Assembly (NCBI GenBank): GCA_023627715.1
Contig: JAMAHW010000053.1
Coordinates: forward strand, 124,001 to 188,000
Length of the DNA: 64,000 nt
Origin: Periconia sp. R9002
Taxonomy: Eukaryota; Ascomycota; Dothideomycetes; Pleosporales; Periconiaceae
Direction of reading: 5' to 3'
Below are positions 33,717 through 44,601 of the stretch, in pieces. Position 1 is the first letter of the stretch. Every line of letters starts with the position of its first letter. The translations under genes were made by a program, and so were the position numbers. The notes under the pieces were generated by a model, which saw nothing but the letters and a program-made list of their open reading frames with translations, searched no databases and was not told where the DNA came from.

Positions 33717-35414
33717 ATGGTACGATTCAACCTCACCAACAGTCTTCCAATTCTCAGCTTTTAGCTTACCTACCCTCTAGGTCGTTCTCGCAGCCTCAAT
33801 ATGCACCCGAGGGGGGAAAGCCGTACTTTCCCGCCAGTTTCGTGAGATGCAGCGATCTCGTATCGAAGCCCTCCTTGCATCCTTCCCCAAGCTCGCCGAC
33901 GGCGCTTCCCAGCATACTACGGTCGAACAAGACAATGTCCGCTACGTGTACCAACCGCTCGATGAGCTCTACATGGTGCTCATCACCAATCTGCAGTCGA
34001 ATATCCTACAAGATATCAACTCTTTGCATCTTTTCGCTCAGGTCGTTTCGTCTATATGCAAGTCGCTGGACGAGCGCGAGATTTTGAAGAACGCCTTTGA
34101 ACTTCTCTCGGCATTCGACGAGATTGTCACCATGGGATACCGGGAAAATCTTACCATGACCCAGATCAAGACCTTCTTGGAGATGGAGTCTCACGAGGAA
34201 CGGATTCAGGAAATCATTGCGCGGAACAAAGAATTGGAAGCGACCGAGGAGCGAAAACGTCGGGCCAAACAACTCGAAATGCAGCGCAAGGAGATGTCAA
34301 GATCTTCTCGCGGAATGGGTGGAGGTATGGGTGGAGGGATGGGCGGTGGCATGGGCGGTGGTTCCCGTACTCCTCAATATCCCACATTTACCCCAAGTGC
34401 CCCGGCCACCGTGCCAGATACTTACGACAGTTACGAAGCGGCGAAGAAACCGGCTAGCAAACCTCTGGCACTGGGCAAGAAAGGCATGCAGCTCGGAAAG
34501 AAGAAGCAAACAAACAATCTCTTCGAACAGGTCGCCGGCGAGCTCCCTCCAGAGTCAGAGCCTCTCGTTGCCTCCCCCAAGACCTCTGCGCCGGCGGCAG
34601 CACCCGCCAGTGCGCGCCAGTCCACCTCCTTGGATCGCGAGGCTGTACACATCACCACCAACGAGTCCATTTCCGCACGCCTCGACCGTGAAGGTCTTCT
34701 CAAGTCCTTCGAAGTCAAGGGTGAAATGCAGCTCAAGATCACAGACCCAGCTCTAACCCAAGTCAAACTCGACCTCCAGGCGGGCGAGACCCGCGGCGCA
34801 CAGCTCATGACGCATCCCAAGGTCGACAAAGCCGTATTCCGCAACAACCAAATCATCCAGCTCGCCGATACAAGCAAGGGCTTCCCGTCCAACATGGGCA
34901 TCGGCGTCATGAAATGGAAGCTTGCGCCCAAGCCAGAGGACGTGTCGGACCCACCCATCACGTTCCGCGTCTGGGTCGAAGACTCGGGTAACATGTTCAA
35001 CATCACGGTCGAATACGAGCTCACGGGCAGCGACTCTCTCAAAGACGTCGTCGTTACGATCCCCTACCAGACCGAGGAACCCAACGTCGGGTCTTTCGAC
35101 GCCACATACGAGGTCAGCGGCGACAGCCTCGAGTGGAACATTGGCAGCGTCGATGAGGCGAATAGCTCCGGCAGCTTCGAATTCGAGGCCCAAGCCGAGA
35201 GCGACGCCGAGTTCTTCCCCATGCGTGTGCGCTTCAGCAAGACTACGCCGTTTGTGGATGTCGATGTAAGTTTTCAACCATCTATTCCCCTTGCCCAATA
35301 AGAGTGAGACTAACAGAGATACAGGTTGCTTCCGTAACTCTCCTCTCCATGAACCAGGATATCAACTTCACCAAGGACATCAAGTCCGTCGCGGACGTCT
35401 ACGAGATCGTATAA
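33717..35414 (+). CDS. RET2: Coatomer subunit delta (delta-COP, RET2/ARCN1), 525 aa
   Basis: Exons 33717-33719, 33781-35265 and 35325-35414. The first exon is just the ATG; a 61-bp intron then joins it to GTCGTTCTC, giving MVVLAASICTRGGKAV, which matches the delta-COP N-terminus. The second intron is 59 bp (GTAAGT, GACTAAC branch). The N-terminal longin-like domain includes REMQRSRIEALLASFPKL and VRYVYQPLDELYMVLIT (residues about 1-140). A charged coiled segment follows, then a glycine/methionine repeat (residues 179-195), then the C-terminal mu-homology domain ending in DVYEIV. The protein is part of the COPI coat and works in Golgi-to-ER retrieval by reading cargo signals. Starting at the internal ATG at 33847 would lose 23 conserved residues. 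Confidence 0.95.
34312..34362 (+). repeat. Gly-Met-Gly-Gly minisatellite in delta-COP linker
   Basis: A 12-bp unit encoding GMGG is repeated about four times between the longin-like and mu-homology domains. The expected effect is a flexible linker. Confidence 0.8.
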
Positions 35415-35993
35415 GGAGTTACACCTTTTTCAACGTCGAGAATGGTGGTATTGGGTTTACAATCACAGCATGGTGTTGGGGCAGGATGGGTGTTTTTGTC
35501 GTATGTTGTTATATGTAGTGCCTGAGTTGCAGTTGCTACATAGCTGGGACGAGAAGAGGAGGAGAGGAACAGGGGAGAGGCATATAGAAAGACCAAGCAG
35601 TATTGTGGCAGTGGTGGTGGTGAGCTGCTGGGTTGGGGGGAATAGTGATTACGAAATTCTAGACGAAAAATCATCTCGTTTTTTCCTTTGCGATTGTCCC
35701 AATTTTCTTTTTTTCTCTCTTGTTCTTTCCGCTTCTCGCGTTTCCCCCCTGTCATATGACTTTTCTGTGTGCTTTTCGTTGTATATGCGAAATGCCTGGC
35801 AAACCTGTTCTGTGTGACGACGTCACCTGTGAAGGTTAACACCCATAATCAAGCACGAAGATGAAAGAATCACATGCAATATAAGTATCATTCGTTCCTC
35901 CTCATGTTGTTTCCCCACCTAACCCGTAGGTATCAGGTATCTATATATGCATCCAACCACAATCCAATCATCAATATCAAAACTTCACTCCCT
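35415..35993. other. Convergent intergenic region
   Basis: This is the 3' region shared by delta-COP and the sulfotransferase-like gene. No gene was recognised. Confidence 0.5.
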
Positions 35994-37604
35994 TTACACC
36001 TTGATAGCAAACTGCTTCAAATACTCATAATGCTCCACATTCTCCTTGACACTATCATTAATAATCTTTGCGCCCTCAGCGCCATACTTCTCCGTCCACT
36101 CTTTAACCAACTCTTCCTCGGATTTTGGCTCTTTCTTCTATAGAAGATAAACGTGTCAGCGATTTCGAATCTACGGATATCGTTTCCTGCAGGTAGAAGG
36201 GGCGATGGTAACTCACGTGAGTGCGAGCTTTGAGCTCCTTGCTATTGATAGCATCCTCGTGGAAGCCCTTCCACTTCTCAAACGTCTCCTTGGCGTACCG
36301 ATGATGCTCTTCCGTGTCCCAGGTCAGCATCTCAGGTTCGTACTTGATGCCCGTGCTCTTGCAGTACGCTTCGATGATGCCGGACGGGTTATCGAGGAGG
36401 TCGTCCGCATCGATGACGCATATCTCGACGCCCGACGACGAGCCGTTGGCGACAGCGTTCTTGTCGAGGACAGCCTCGGAGACACCCGTGGCAGCGTGCG
36501 GGCCGATCTGGCCCTCGGCACGCAGGAAATCGAAGAAGCGGCGCAGCTCGACGTATCCGGCCTCGTCGGGGCGGTAGTTGTAGAAGCCGGTGATTTCGTT
36601 GAGGGGCGGGATGGTGCAGCGGTAGTAGCTCGGGATGCTGCTCCGAGGGTGGCGGATTAGGAAGGTGAAGTGGAACTGGGAGAGCAAGGCTTTGGGGATC
36701 ACGGTCGGGTTGCCGGGCTCGGCTTCCGTCGGGTAAGGGTACGGGGGTCCGTCTTTGTTGGTCCTGGTGGTGACGGGGGAGAGGGCGGTCGTGTCGGTTC
36801 CTACGCCCCGCTTGTAGTTGACGAGAGATGGGGCGATGGTGGCTGGTTTCTCGTTGGGAGGGATCCAGTATTGGGCCATGTCTTTGACGAACGCGCGTTT
36901 GCCCTAATTGTCTGTGAGTTTGCGCTATCCACGACATGTCGTGGGGGGTTGGGGGAGGTATGTGCCAATGGATGTGTAGAGGGGAAATCGTGGAAACGTA
37001 ATTGCGGGGGATATGCCATGAAGAAAAGCAAGCCACAGTCACAGCATGCTTGACTGGATGCCGAAAAGGTCGCGTGAGGTCTAGGCAAGCTTTCTGAACG
37101 GCTGCCAGTGCCAAGCACAGATCTGTACCGACGAGTTGTACCCTTTATGTCTGACGTAGTGAAGCCACAAGATAGCGTCAAATATAGGGCGAGAGCTAGC
37201 GCGTTTGTGAAGGAAAGAGATAATGAATTTGAAGGGTAGGAAAAACTGGATAGGGCCGATGCAATGAAGAGGGCAGTACGGGATCGACCACAAAAGGAGA
37301 GAAGCGGACCTCTGAATTTTCTTTCTGGATCCTATCAAAGATGGTCCGGTAGGTGCTGTCTGCGTAACCACTCTCTTCCCTAGCTTTTGGATCGTTCTCA
37401 TAACGTTCTGCGAGTCGTTCTGGTCCGAAATAATAAGCGTCACCGAAGGGTTCGTGGACTGTCTGGAGGGTGTCCCGGCGGGTCATGAAGACCTAGAGAA
37501 AGTCAATATCAATCTCTCCATACGATGGTTTAGATTCATACCCGCTCAAAAGCTGTGGAGCAGGCTCTCGGATGAGTAGCCACAAATATGGGCTTGCTGG
37601 ACAT
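35994..37604 (-). CDS. Sulfotransferase-like P-loop protein (358 aa)
   Basis: Exons 37604-37542, 37492-37310, 36903-36217 and 36137-35994; introns 49, 406 and 79 bp, all joining in phase 0. The start MSSKPIFVATHPRACSTAFE contains the phosphosulfate-binding-like loop (THPRACSTAFE, residues 10-20). It is followed by EPFGDAYYFGPERLAERY, then GKRAFVKDMAQYWIPP across the long intron, HFTFLIRHPRSSIPSYY, and a cofactor-contact-like Arg/Ser pair. The C-terminus ends KQFAIKV. Such proteins are common in Pezizomycotina and are usually annotated only as P-loop or sulfotransferase family; substrates are not known. There is no signal peptide, so it is probably cytosolic. The middle intron is far longer than any other in the window, so a missed short exon remains possible. 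Confidence 0.82.
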
Positions 37605-38808
37605 GATGGAGGTATTTTCTAGTGATGTCGCTGAAATAATACAGAGAGCTCAGAAATTTGTATCCCGGGATTTGGTGGGAATGAAGATGAGCAGAGCAGT
37701 AGCAGGTTCGGCGCAGATACATATATCGCGGTCAATAGCCGGCAAGCGCAACAGCGACTGAGTTTGCGGGCACTAGCAGACCTTTCCATGCAGGTGTAAG
37801 CCTAGAGCACATGGAAGCGGCAACGAATTGGAGGAGAGCCCACAAAATGGAAACCGTGTGTGGGTCGGAGATGCTAGCTGGGCGGGCCATGATGGCTTGC
37901 TGGGATCAATCAAGCCGGGTGGAGGGAGGGACAAACAGCAGGTTGGTACAAAACAGTACGCCTCATGTCATGTCGCGCGGGATGTGACTGGGCCAAAAGA
38001 ACGATAAGCGTAAGAAGCGTGGCAATACGGTGAGAGAAACCAGTTCCATCGTGGGGTACATGTACAAGTCCAGTAAGTAGGCTTCCGATATGCTGCACGA
38101 CACACGGCACAGGCAATTGTGTATCCCAACAAACGAATGGTATTCGCGGATAATAAGCGTGGGAAAAGCTGGCAGCTGATGTCATTGCAAATGGAAAAGG
38201 CAGAAAAGTGTAAACTAAGACCTCAATTGTGCCCCTCAGTACGTAACAACCGTCTAGTCCACATCTGGAAAGGGCTGAGGGTACGATGCAGTATCACGTG
38301 AGGATTGAGGATCTTTACATGTAACTCCAGATGTCCCGAGGTGGTTTTGTTCACGCGTTCGTTATTTTCTGTCATCTGGGTTTAGATTCGCATCACCAGT
38401 CGCGTCTTCCCAAAGCCCTCAGGCCTGCTCTGGTAGTCCCTTTCCCCATCTACCCTCCCATCCACCTATTGATGGACATTTCCAAAGTCGATTACGATGA
38501 TTGAAAAGGGATCATACGAAAATATGAGTTGGATCAAGGCCATTCAACATTGATAATACCTCAGAAGAGCTTGGATTCACGAGGAACACGACTATTTACT
38601 CAGCTTATCCCCTTTTTACAGTCCCGGACTGTGTGCCACAAGCACCCGATTTTCAAATATCAATGTCGCTGCTAGGTTTCAGCTACCTATATCAAGACAA
38701 CATTACACGACACCAAAGACCCATTCACTGACAATGCCTCCTCGGGCCAAATCAATCCTTCCCCGTCCATCACTCATCTTCCCCATGATCTTCATCAGAT
38801 TTCACGCC
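37605..38808. promoter_or_regulatory. Intergenic, promoter of the sulfotransferase-like gene
   Basis: A TCACGTGA palindrome lies at 38294-38301, about 690 bp upstream of the start. Nothing else was recognised. Confidence 0.4.
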
Positions 38809-39427
38809 CTACTTGTTCTCAACAGCAACCGTCTCCGCACTCTCCGGCAATCTATCCTCCGCCGAAGGCTGGCCTCCCCTCTGCCCCGCCGGCACATCCC
38901 CTAGATTCCTCTCATGCGCAAACAACGGATCCCGCCCCGTAACCTTGTCATTCTTCACGGGAACCTCCTTCTTCCCGATATAGTTCGACTCCTCCACCTT
39001 GCGATTGCTATGTAGCTCCTTGCTCGTCTGGCCCGAGCCGGGGTGTCCGAGGCCAGTGTGCACGTCCGCGCTTGTAGCGCCTGTTAGGGTGGACTCGGCG
39101 TTTTGGTACATGCGTTGGTTGTTGAGGTCGGGGTTGGGTTGGTATGTTGATTCTGGGGGTGCGCTGCCCGCGGGAAGGGTTTGGGCGCGGAATTCGGGGA
39201 CGTGGTCGGCGGGGGAGGCTTTTTGGCCGGGTTGGTGCTGTGAGGATGTGTTAGGGATGGGTGGGATGTTATGGTAGGGAGGAAAGAGAGAAGGGGGAGG
39301 AGATGCGTTGAAGGGATGGGATGGCATGTCTTACTCCGCCTTTTAGGAGAGGCTCTGACCCAGCTACGTGCGAGCCGACTTGTCCGGGCTGGTTTGCTAC
39401 GGCGTCGGGGTTCTTGGATGCGCTCAT
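38809..39427 (-). CDS. Small disordered conserved fungal protein (173 aa)
   Basis: Exons 39427-39335 and 39237-38809 flank a 97-bp intron (GTAAGA donor, CCTAAC branch, CACAG acceptor). The product begins MSASKNPDAVANQPGQVGSH and goes on to SEPLLKGG, then DHVPEFRAQTLPAGSAPPES, TLTGATSADVHTGLGHPGSG, and QTSKELH. This arrangement is familiar from small hydrophilic proteins of Aspergillus and relatives with the same order of segments and no assigned function. There is no signal peptide or membrane helix, and the composition predicts disorder. The longer uninterrupted open frame from 39327 reads into the intron and should not be used. Confidence 0.8.
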
Positions 39428-40218
39428 GGTGGTTTTGTGTGGTTTGTGTAACGGTGTCGTTGAGGTGAATTGGTTATCAAAAAACTTCTTTCTTGAAATT
39501 GATCGTTCGAAATAGAACTTTCCGAATAAAATGGATTTTTGTGTGAGAATAATACTGTCCTTCGAAAGGTACATGACCTCTCTTTTAAAGCTTGACCCGT
39601 GAGCTCTCTGGAGATTTTCGTCTGCTTGACCTCAACATGATGTCAGTATATGCAAGCAGCAACCTTCCATGCGTCTCCCCCACATTTTGCTTCATTAGGA
39701 GCCAATTAGGTGGATTTTTAAGTTGATGGAGGAGCGGTTTTTTTCGAATGCAACGGTGCCTGATCACCGATGTGATGTCGTATGCCAGAGAAATTGTAGG
39801 TCACGTGACCGTGTATACTCACCCCCTTGGTACCATGTATATCTGGCAACGTTGGCAAGCTTTGGCTCTACAACATTTGCATTTGAGGTATGAATATTAG
39901 AATAATAGTGAAGTCCAAGTTTGGTATAATATCAATAGCAAGTGTACACAGATGTCTTCGAATTTGGTGTTATACAGGCATTCCGACGTCTAGTACCTGT
40001 ATCTCTCTGTATTCCCCATTGGATTACATCTCCACCAGAGAAAAATCTCTGTTCTTGTGGTTTATGGACTTAACAATCTCACGAGACGCGGCACATACAG
40101 ATCAATACTCAGGTACTTTTAATTAAGAAACATAATTTTTATTCCTCGAATGCCTTATTAATGACGATGCATTTGCATCAATCCATATACCAGACTTTTC
40201 TACCCTCCCTGAAACCAC
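39428..40218. promoter_or_regulatory. Intergenic with GTCACGTGAC palindrome
   Basis: The region holds the promoter of the small disordered-protein gene and the 3' side of the phosphatase gene. A perfect 10-bp palindrome GTCACGTGAC sits at 39800-39809, about 375 bp upstream of the former's start. Confidence 0.45.
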
Positions 40219-42205
40219 CTACAAAACCGCCAAACCCGCATGACTAACAAACCACGTCCCATTCCTCGTATCAACCGTAGCATTAGTCTGCACCGTCTTC
40301 CCCCCCTTTAACGACCCACTCTCGACAACCCCACCCCCAACTGGCCTCTGCAACCTATTCTCCCCGCTCTTAACCGTGAAATTCGCCAGCGGGATCTCCC
40401 ACCCATTCCTCGACACCACCGTCGGCAGGCCAAAGTAATTCGCGACGACCTCCTTGCCGCTGATATGCAGCTCGTAGTAGCCGCGGTAGTACAGGTCCTG
40501 CCACTGGAGCTCGTCGTTGGACGTTTGGAGGATGGTGGAGTAGTTGTTTGCGGTTGCGAGGGAGATGTTTGCGCCGTACGGGCAGGGGGAGGTGACGGCT
40601 GAGCCTGCGAATTCGACGCCGATGCTGCCTTCGCCGGTTTCTTTGTTGTAGGGCTTTTCGCTGGTCCAGACGAGGTCGGATACCCACGAGGCGTGGGAGT
40701 CGCCGGCAAGGAAGATGTTGTTGCCGATGTTGTTGCTGTAGAGGTGGTTGAAGGTGCGGTTCTTGTTGGCTTGGTACCCATCCCAGGAGTCGTAGTTCAA
40801 AGGGTTTGCGTCGCCGAACGCGGCGGACTCGTTGATACGGCTGAAGACGATTTGGGATCCGATGATGCGCCAGGTGGCGCCGCGTTTGGCGGAGTCGGAG
40901 AGGGCGTCGTAGAACCAATGTTCTTGGCGGGAGCCCATAAGGGAGCGCCCGGCGTCGTTGGAGATGGCGTGGATGTAGTCGGTGTTCCAATACAGATCGG
41001 TGACGGAGCGGTCGTAGTTTCTGGTGTCGAGCATGACGAGATCGAGGAGTTTGCCGATGCTGAAGGATCGCCAGATGCGTAGATTGTCGTCCATTTCTAC
41101 TTGGCGGATTGGCATCCATTCGAAGTAAGCGCGGACGGCGTTCATTTTGCGTTGGTCGAAAGATACGCCGCCGTCTTCGATGAAGCTCGCTTCGGTGTTG
41201 TTCATGTGGGAGGTTCCATCGCGGTACACGTTGTCTGCAACCTCGTGATCGTCCCAAACGGGGATCCAGGGGAATTGTTGGTGGCTTGCAACGAGATCGA
41301 GGTCGGTTCTGTATGTTGCAATCCGCTTTCGGTAATCGTAGAGGGAGAAAATCTCCTTGTCTGGCAAGGGGATACGGCCGATGCTCTGACCCCAGCCATA
41401 GTCTCCATTGGCATATTCGTAGATGTAATCACCGAGGTGCACGACGTAATCTACGGAATCCTACATTGTAAATGTCAATTGGGGTTCGTTTCTTCCCACC
41501 CTCGAAATATCTTACCTTGCGCACTGGGTTTCCGTATGCGTTGAAGAAGCCGAAAGGGTAGTTGGAGCAGGAATACACGGCGATGCCGACTTTGGTAATG
41601 TCGTCATTGGCATGCGGCGTGGTCTTTGTCCTTCCCAATGGACTCTTGACATTAGAATTGCAGACATTAAATTGGTAGTAGTAGGTCGTATAAGGTTTCA
41701 GATGCTTGGCCTCTACCTGTAGTCCTGTCAGCATTTGCCATTGCGTAAAATGAATCCTGGGCCATACCTTGACCGTATAGTCGACGTCCGAACTGGTAAA
41801 GACCTTGCCAGAGTCGGCCACCTTAGTCAATTCCTTGTCGGTAGCAATCTTGTATTCGACGCAGATGGGAGATTTGGAGACGGAGACAAATTTCTCATTG
41901 TCATGGTCGAATAGTTGTACGTAGCCGGATACCGTCACGTTTGACTTGTCGTTATCGCTGGTTGGACCCACCCGAGTCCATAGGATAACGCTATCGGGGT
42001 AAGGGTCTCCTGAAGCGACACCGTGGGTGAAGTTCAGCGATGCAGGATTGTAAGAGCTCTGGGGATCATTGCGCTTCACGACTTTTCGGATCGAGATGCC
42101 CAGGCCGGGATGGTGCTCGGAGGGAGAGCGATAATTGATGTTCTTGGTCCAGCTTGCGCTGGCGCCCACCCCCAACGAAGCAATTGCAAGTAAGTTAAGC
42201 TTCAT
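40219..42205 (-). CDS. phoD: PhoD-type alkaline phosphatase, secreted (626 aa)
   Basis: Exons 42205-41768, 41716-41516 and 41460-40219, with introns of 51 and 55 bp in phase 0. The signal peptide is MKLNLLAIASLGVGASA. An N-terminal PhoD domain follows (FTHGVASGDPYPDSVILWTR, SNVTVSGYVQL, KHLKPYTTYYYQFNVC). The metallophosphatase part has HLGDYIYE (residues 221-228), WDDHEVADN (from 282), LDTRNYD, and LAGDSHASW, which supply Asp and His metal ligands typical of PhoD. PhoD enzymes hydrolyse phosphodiesters and monoesters with Ca and Fe cofactors. A signal peptide and many N-glycosylation sequons indicate an extracellular or wall enzyme. A CCCACGTGGG element at 42941-42950 upstream suggests phosphate-starvation control (inference). 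Confidence 0.93.
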
Positions 42206-43575
42206 GTTTGAAAAAGTAAGCTTGGTGTCGCTGCAATTGGTGAAGCTCGAGCGGCCTGGTAAGAACAATTCGTCCGGGCTTCCACGAGTCTTATGTAGCT
42301 GTACCACGAGCTCCCAGAGCTCCGGGCCCCGAGAGATCCTTAGCAAAATTCATACTTGATGCCGTCATGTCATGCAGGCACGGCTGTTAGAATATACAGC
42401 ATCGTCCCAATCAAGATGCCAAGATGCAGCATGCGTTGAGAGGAACCAGGCCAACGGTGCCTCCGCGGGTGCCAAACGTAGAGAAGAACGGGAAACCCTC
42501 CGAGCCGTAGAACGCTAGAACCATTGACCGGCCTTGTCAGCACTAATCACGTCGACTTTGATTTGTCCATGTCGCTATGCAGTGCCATGTTCTCCAACTA
42601 TCTCGGAGCGGGGCTTGCATACAATGGTCGCTTAACGAACGCGTGCGCCGCTATGCTCATGTTATTGGCTGCAAAAGAATTGGGGAGCAATGCCATCAAC
42701 TGTTTTTCCTCCTCCACCTCCCGTAAATCCCTTCACAAGTACCCATGCCCCCCTCTACGTAAACATCCAACTTCACTTATGCCATTTCGTCAATGGCGTC
42801 GATAAATCGACGGGGCGAATGCATCCAGTCAGCAGCAAAAATATCATCGAAACTTTGCCATGAGACTTCGCGATACCTTCATGGTCATCATGGCTGGTTT
42901 ATCTATCAATTGAATGAGGGCGAGATATACCAAGGCGAATCCCACGTGGGGATAACATAACTCTGCACATCCCCGACTGTCGCGTGCGATTTCCACGCTG
43001 AACGCAGATATCCTTGTATCGGTCTATCCTAATCTCGCATCGGAGACCCCCCGACCTCTGTTTACGACTCAACTCACATGCCTAAAACGAGAAGTCTGTC
43101 CGGCGCCCTTTAGTGTAAAAAATGTGAAAATTTAACATCCTCTTGATATCGCTAATATCCACTTCATAGTCGACGAGAGGCTATTCACATACCCTATCCT
43201 CACTAATGACCCTCAACTTTATTGTTATGCAACTCGAAATCGCATAATTGGAGCTGATCCCGCTGACGCGTTTTGTCTTACCACAGTCTATCTTATGAAA
43301 ACCTCATAACAAAAGAATCAGGGCACCGCAAACTCGCCAATTAGGAATGTCCCTTCATAGGCAACGACCAGAAATCACCGTACTATCAACAGACAGCTTG
43401 AGGCGACGGTACTGTCCATCCGTCGTAGGGCTTTTACGCTCACTTGCGCCGCAATATATACTAGGTCAACTTTGGTTAAGTCAATGAAGTAGTTTGTTTC
43501 TTGTATAGATAAACCTGACCATCATCATCGAAATTTTGGCTTCAGTATATCGTACTACATCCATCAATCCTCCAC
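42206..43575. promoter_or_regulatory. PhoD promoter region
   Basis: 1.4 kb between tandem minus-strand genes. It contains the palindrome CCCACGTGGG (42941-42950). No gene was recognised. Confidence 0.45.
42941..42950. promoter_or_regulatory. CCCACGTGGG, candidate Pho4/NUC-1-type site
   Basis: Perfect palindrome with a CACGTG core and GGG flank, the preference known for yeast Pho4. It lies about 740 bp upstream of the phosphatase ATG. Confidence 0.4.
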
Positions 43576-44601
43576 CTATTTCTGACTCAAACTAAACGCA
43601 GTAGTTGTCAACACCGCATTACTCCCCGTGAACGGTTCCGTCCCAGCACCCACACTCGTCAAGATTTGACTGCTGGGCATACCCTGCTTACTCGTCAAGT
43701 AATTCACAAACTCCTTCAGATCACCACTGAAACTCGAGACCTGGCTAGCCGCCACAAAACTATACACATTCTACAAACACACGCACATCGAAATCATTAG
43801 CTAAATTCCAGAAAAACAGCAACAAAAACAACCCCGAACTCAACTCGCCGTGCCTAGGAGGGGAGGTTGGAGACTCACCATATTCCCATTCTTCCCATTA
43901 TACAACTTCCACGACTTCCCCGCGAGCGTGACCGTAGCAATCGGCTGGCCCGACGCTGAAATCGGTCCCGCGCCTCCCAGCGCAGCAAGCCAGATCATGA
44001 TCTCGTATTCCGCGGCCCCGTTCGCTGTGCTCGAGGTGAAGAGATCATATGCCACGTTGGCGATCAGATTGGATCCTGTGTACGTCCACGTCCTGATCCC
44101 TCATCACCTACTTATCAGCACGAAACCTCAACCCGATTCACGGAAAAAAGGTAGATGGCTGGGATTTGGTGAAGAAGAGAGAGGGAGTGTACTGACCATG
44201 TTGACGGCAATGAAGAAATCCCCGATACAGCTTTCTGCGTAATCTTCGTAACCACGTTCGCATACGACTTCACGCTATAAGGACCTCCCGCCCACGACCA
44301 CTTCGTATGCCATTTCAATGTTGAGCCCGAGAGGCTGTCCACACCTGTGCATTGCGAGCCTGAGCTTGCGGCGTCGCGGCCCCAGAGGTTCTGTTCCACG
44401 ATTGAAGGGTGGTTAGTTTGATTTGATGTTCTTTCGGCGAAGGGAGGAGGGGTGGCGGTTTACATTGTAAATGGTGTAGTCACCGGTGACGGAGGAGTCC
44501 CATTGCCCGCAGAAGTCGGCGCGTTTCTGGATTGTGGGGATGGGGGTTGCGAGGGTGAGGGAGGTAGAGGTGGCGAGGGTGAGGAGGGATGAGAGTTTCA
44601 T
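43576..44601 (-). CDS. GH12 endo-beta-1,4-glucanase / xyloglucanase, secreted (246 aa)
   Basis: Exons 44601-44464, 44390-44197, 44092-43879 and 43770-43576; introns 73, 104 and 108 bp. The joins give YTIYN then [50 protein letters not shown] and [15 protein letters not shown], all GH12 landmarks. The Glu in EYEIMIW is the expected nucleophile; the acid/base Glu lies in the C-terminal GDLKEFVNY region. An N-terminal signal peptide ([18 protein letters not shown]) is followed by a dibasic site (QKRA), suggesting a propeptide. The length is normal for GH12 and there is no carbohydrate-binding module. The enzyme would attack cellulose or xyloglucan in plant cell walls outside the hypha. Confidence 0.94.

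Noticed and set aside
40308..41257. Open frames of 157 and 295 codons overlapping the phosphatase gene
   Set aside because: They are in the other frames of the same strand as PhoD, with Arg/Pro-rich shadow composition. PhoD motifs are intact in the chosen frame.
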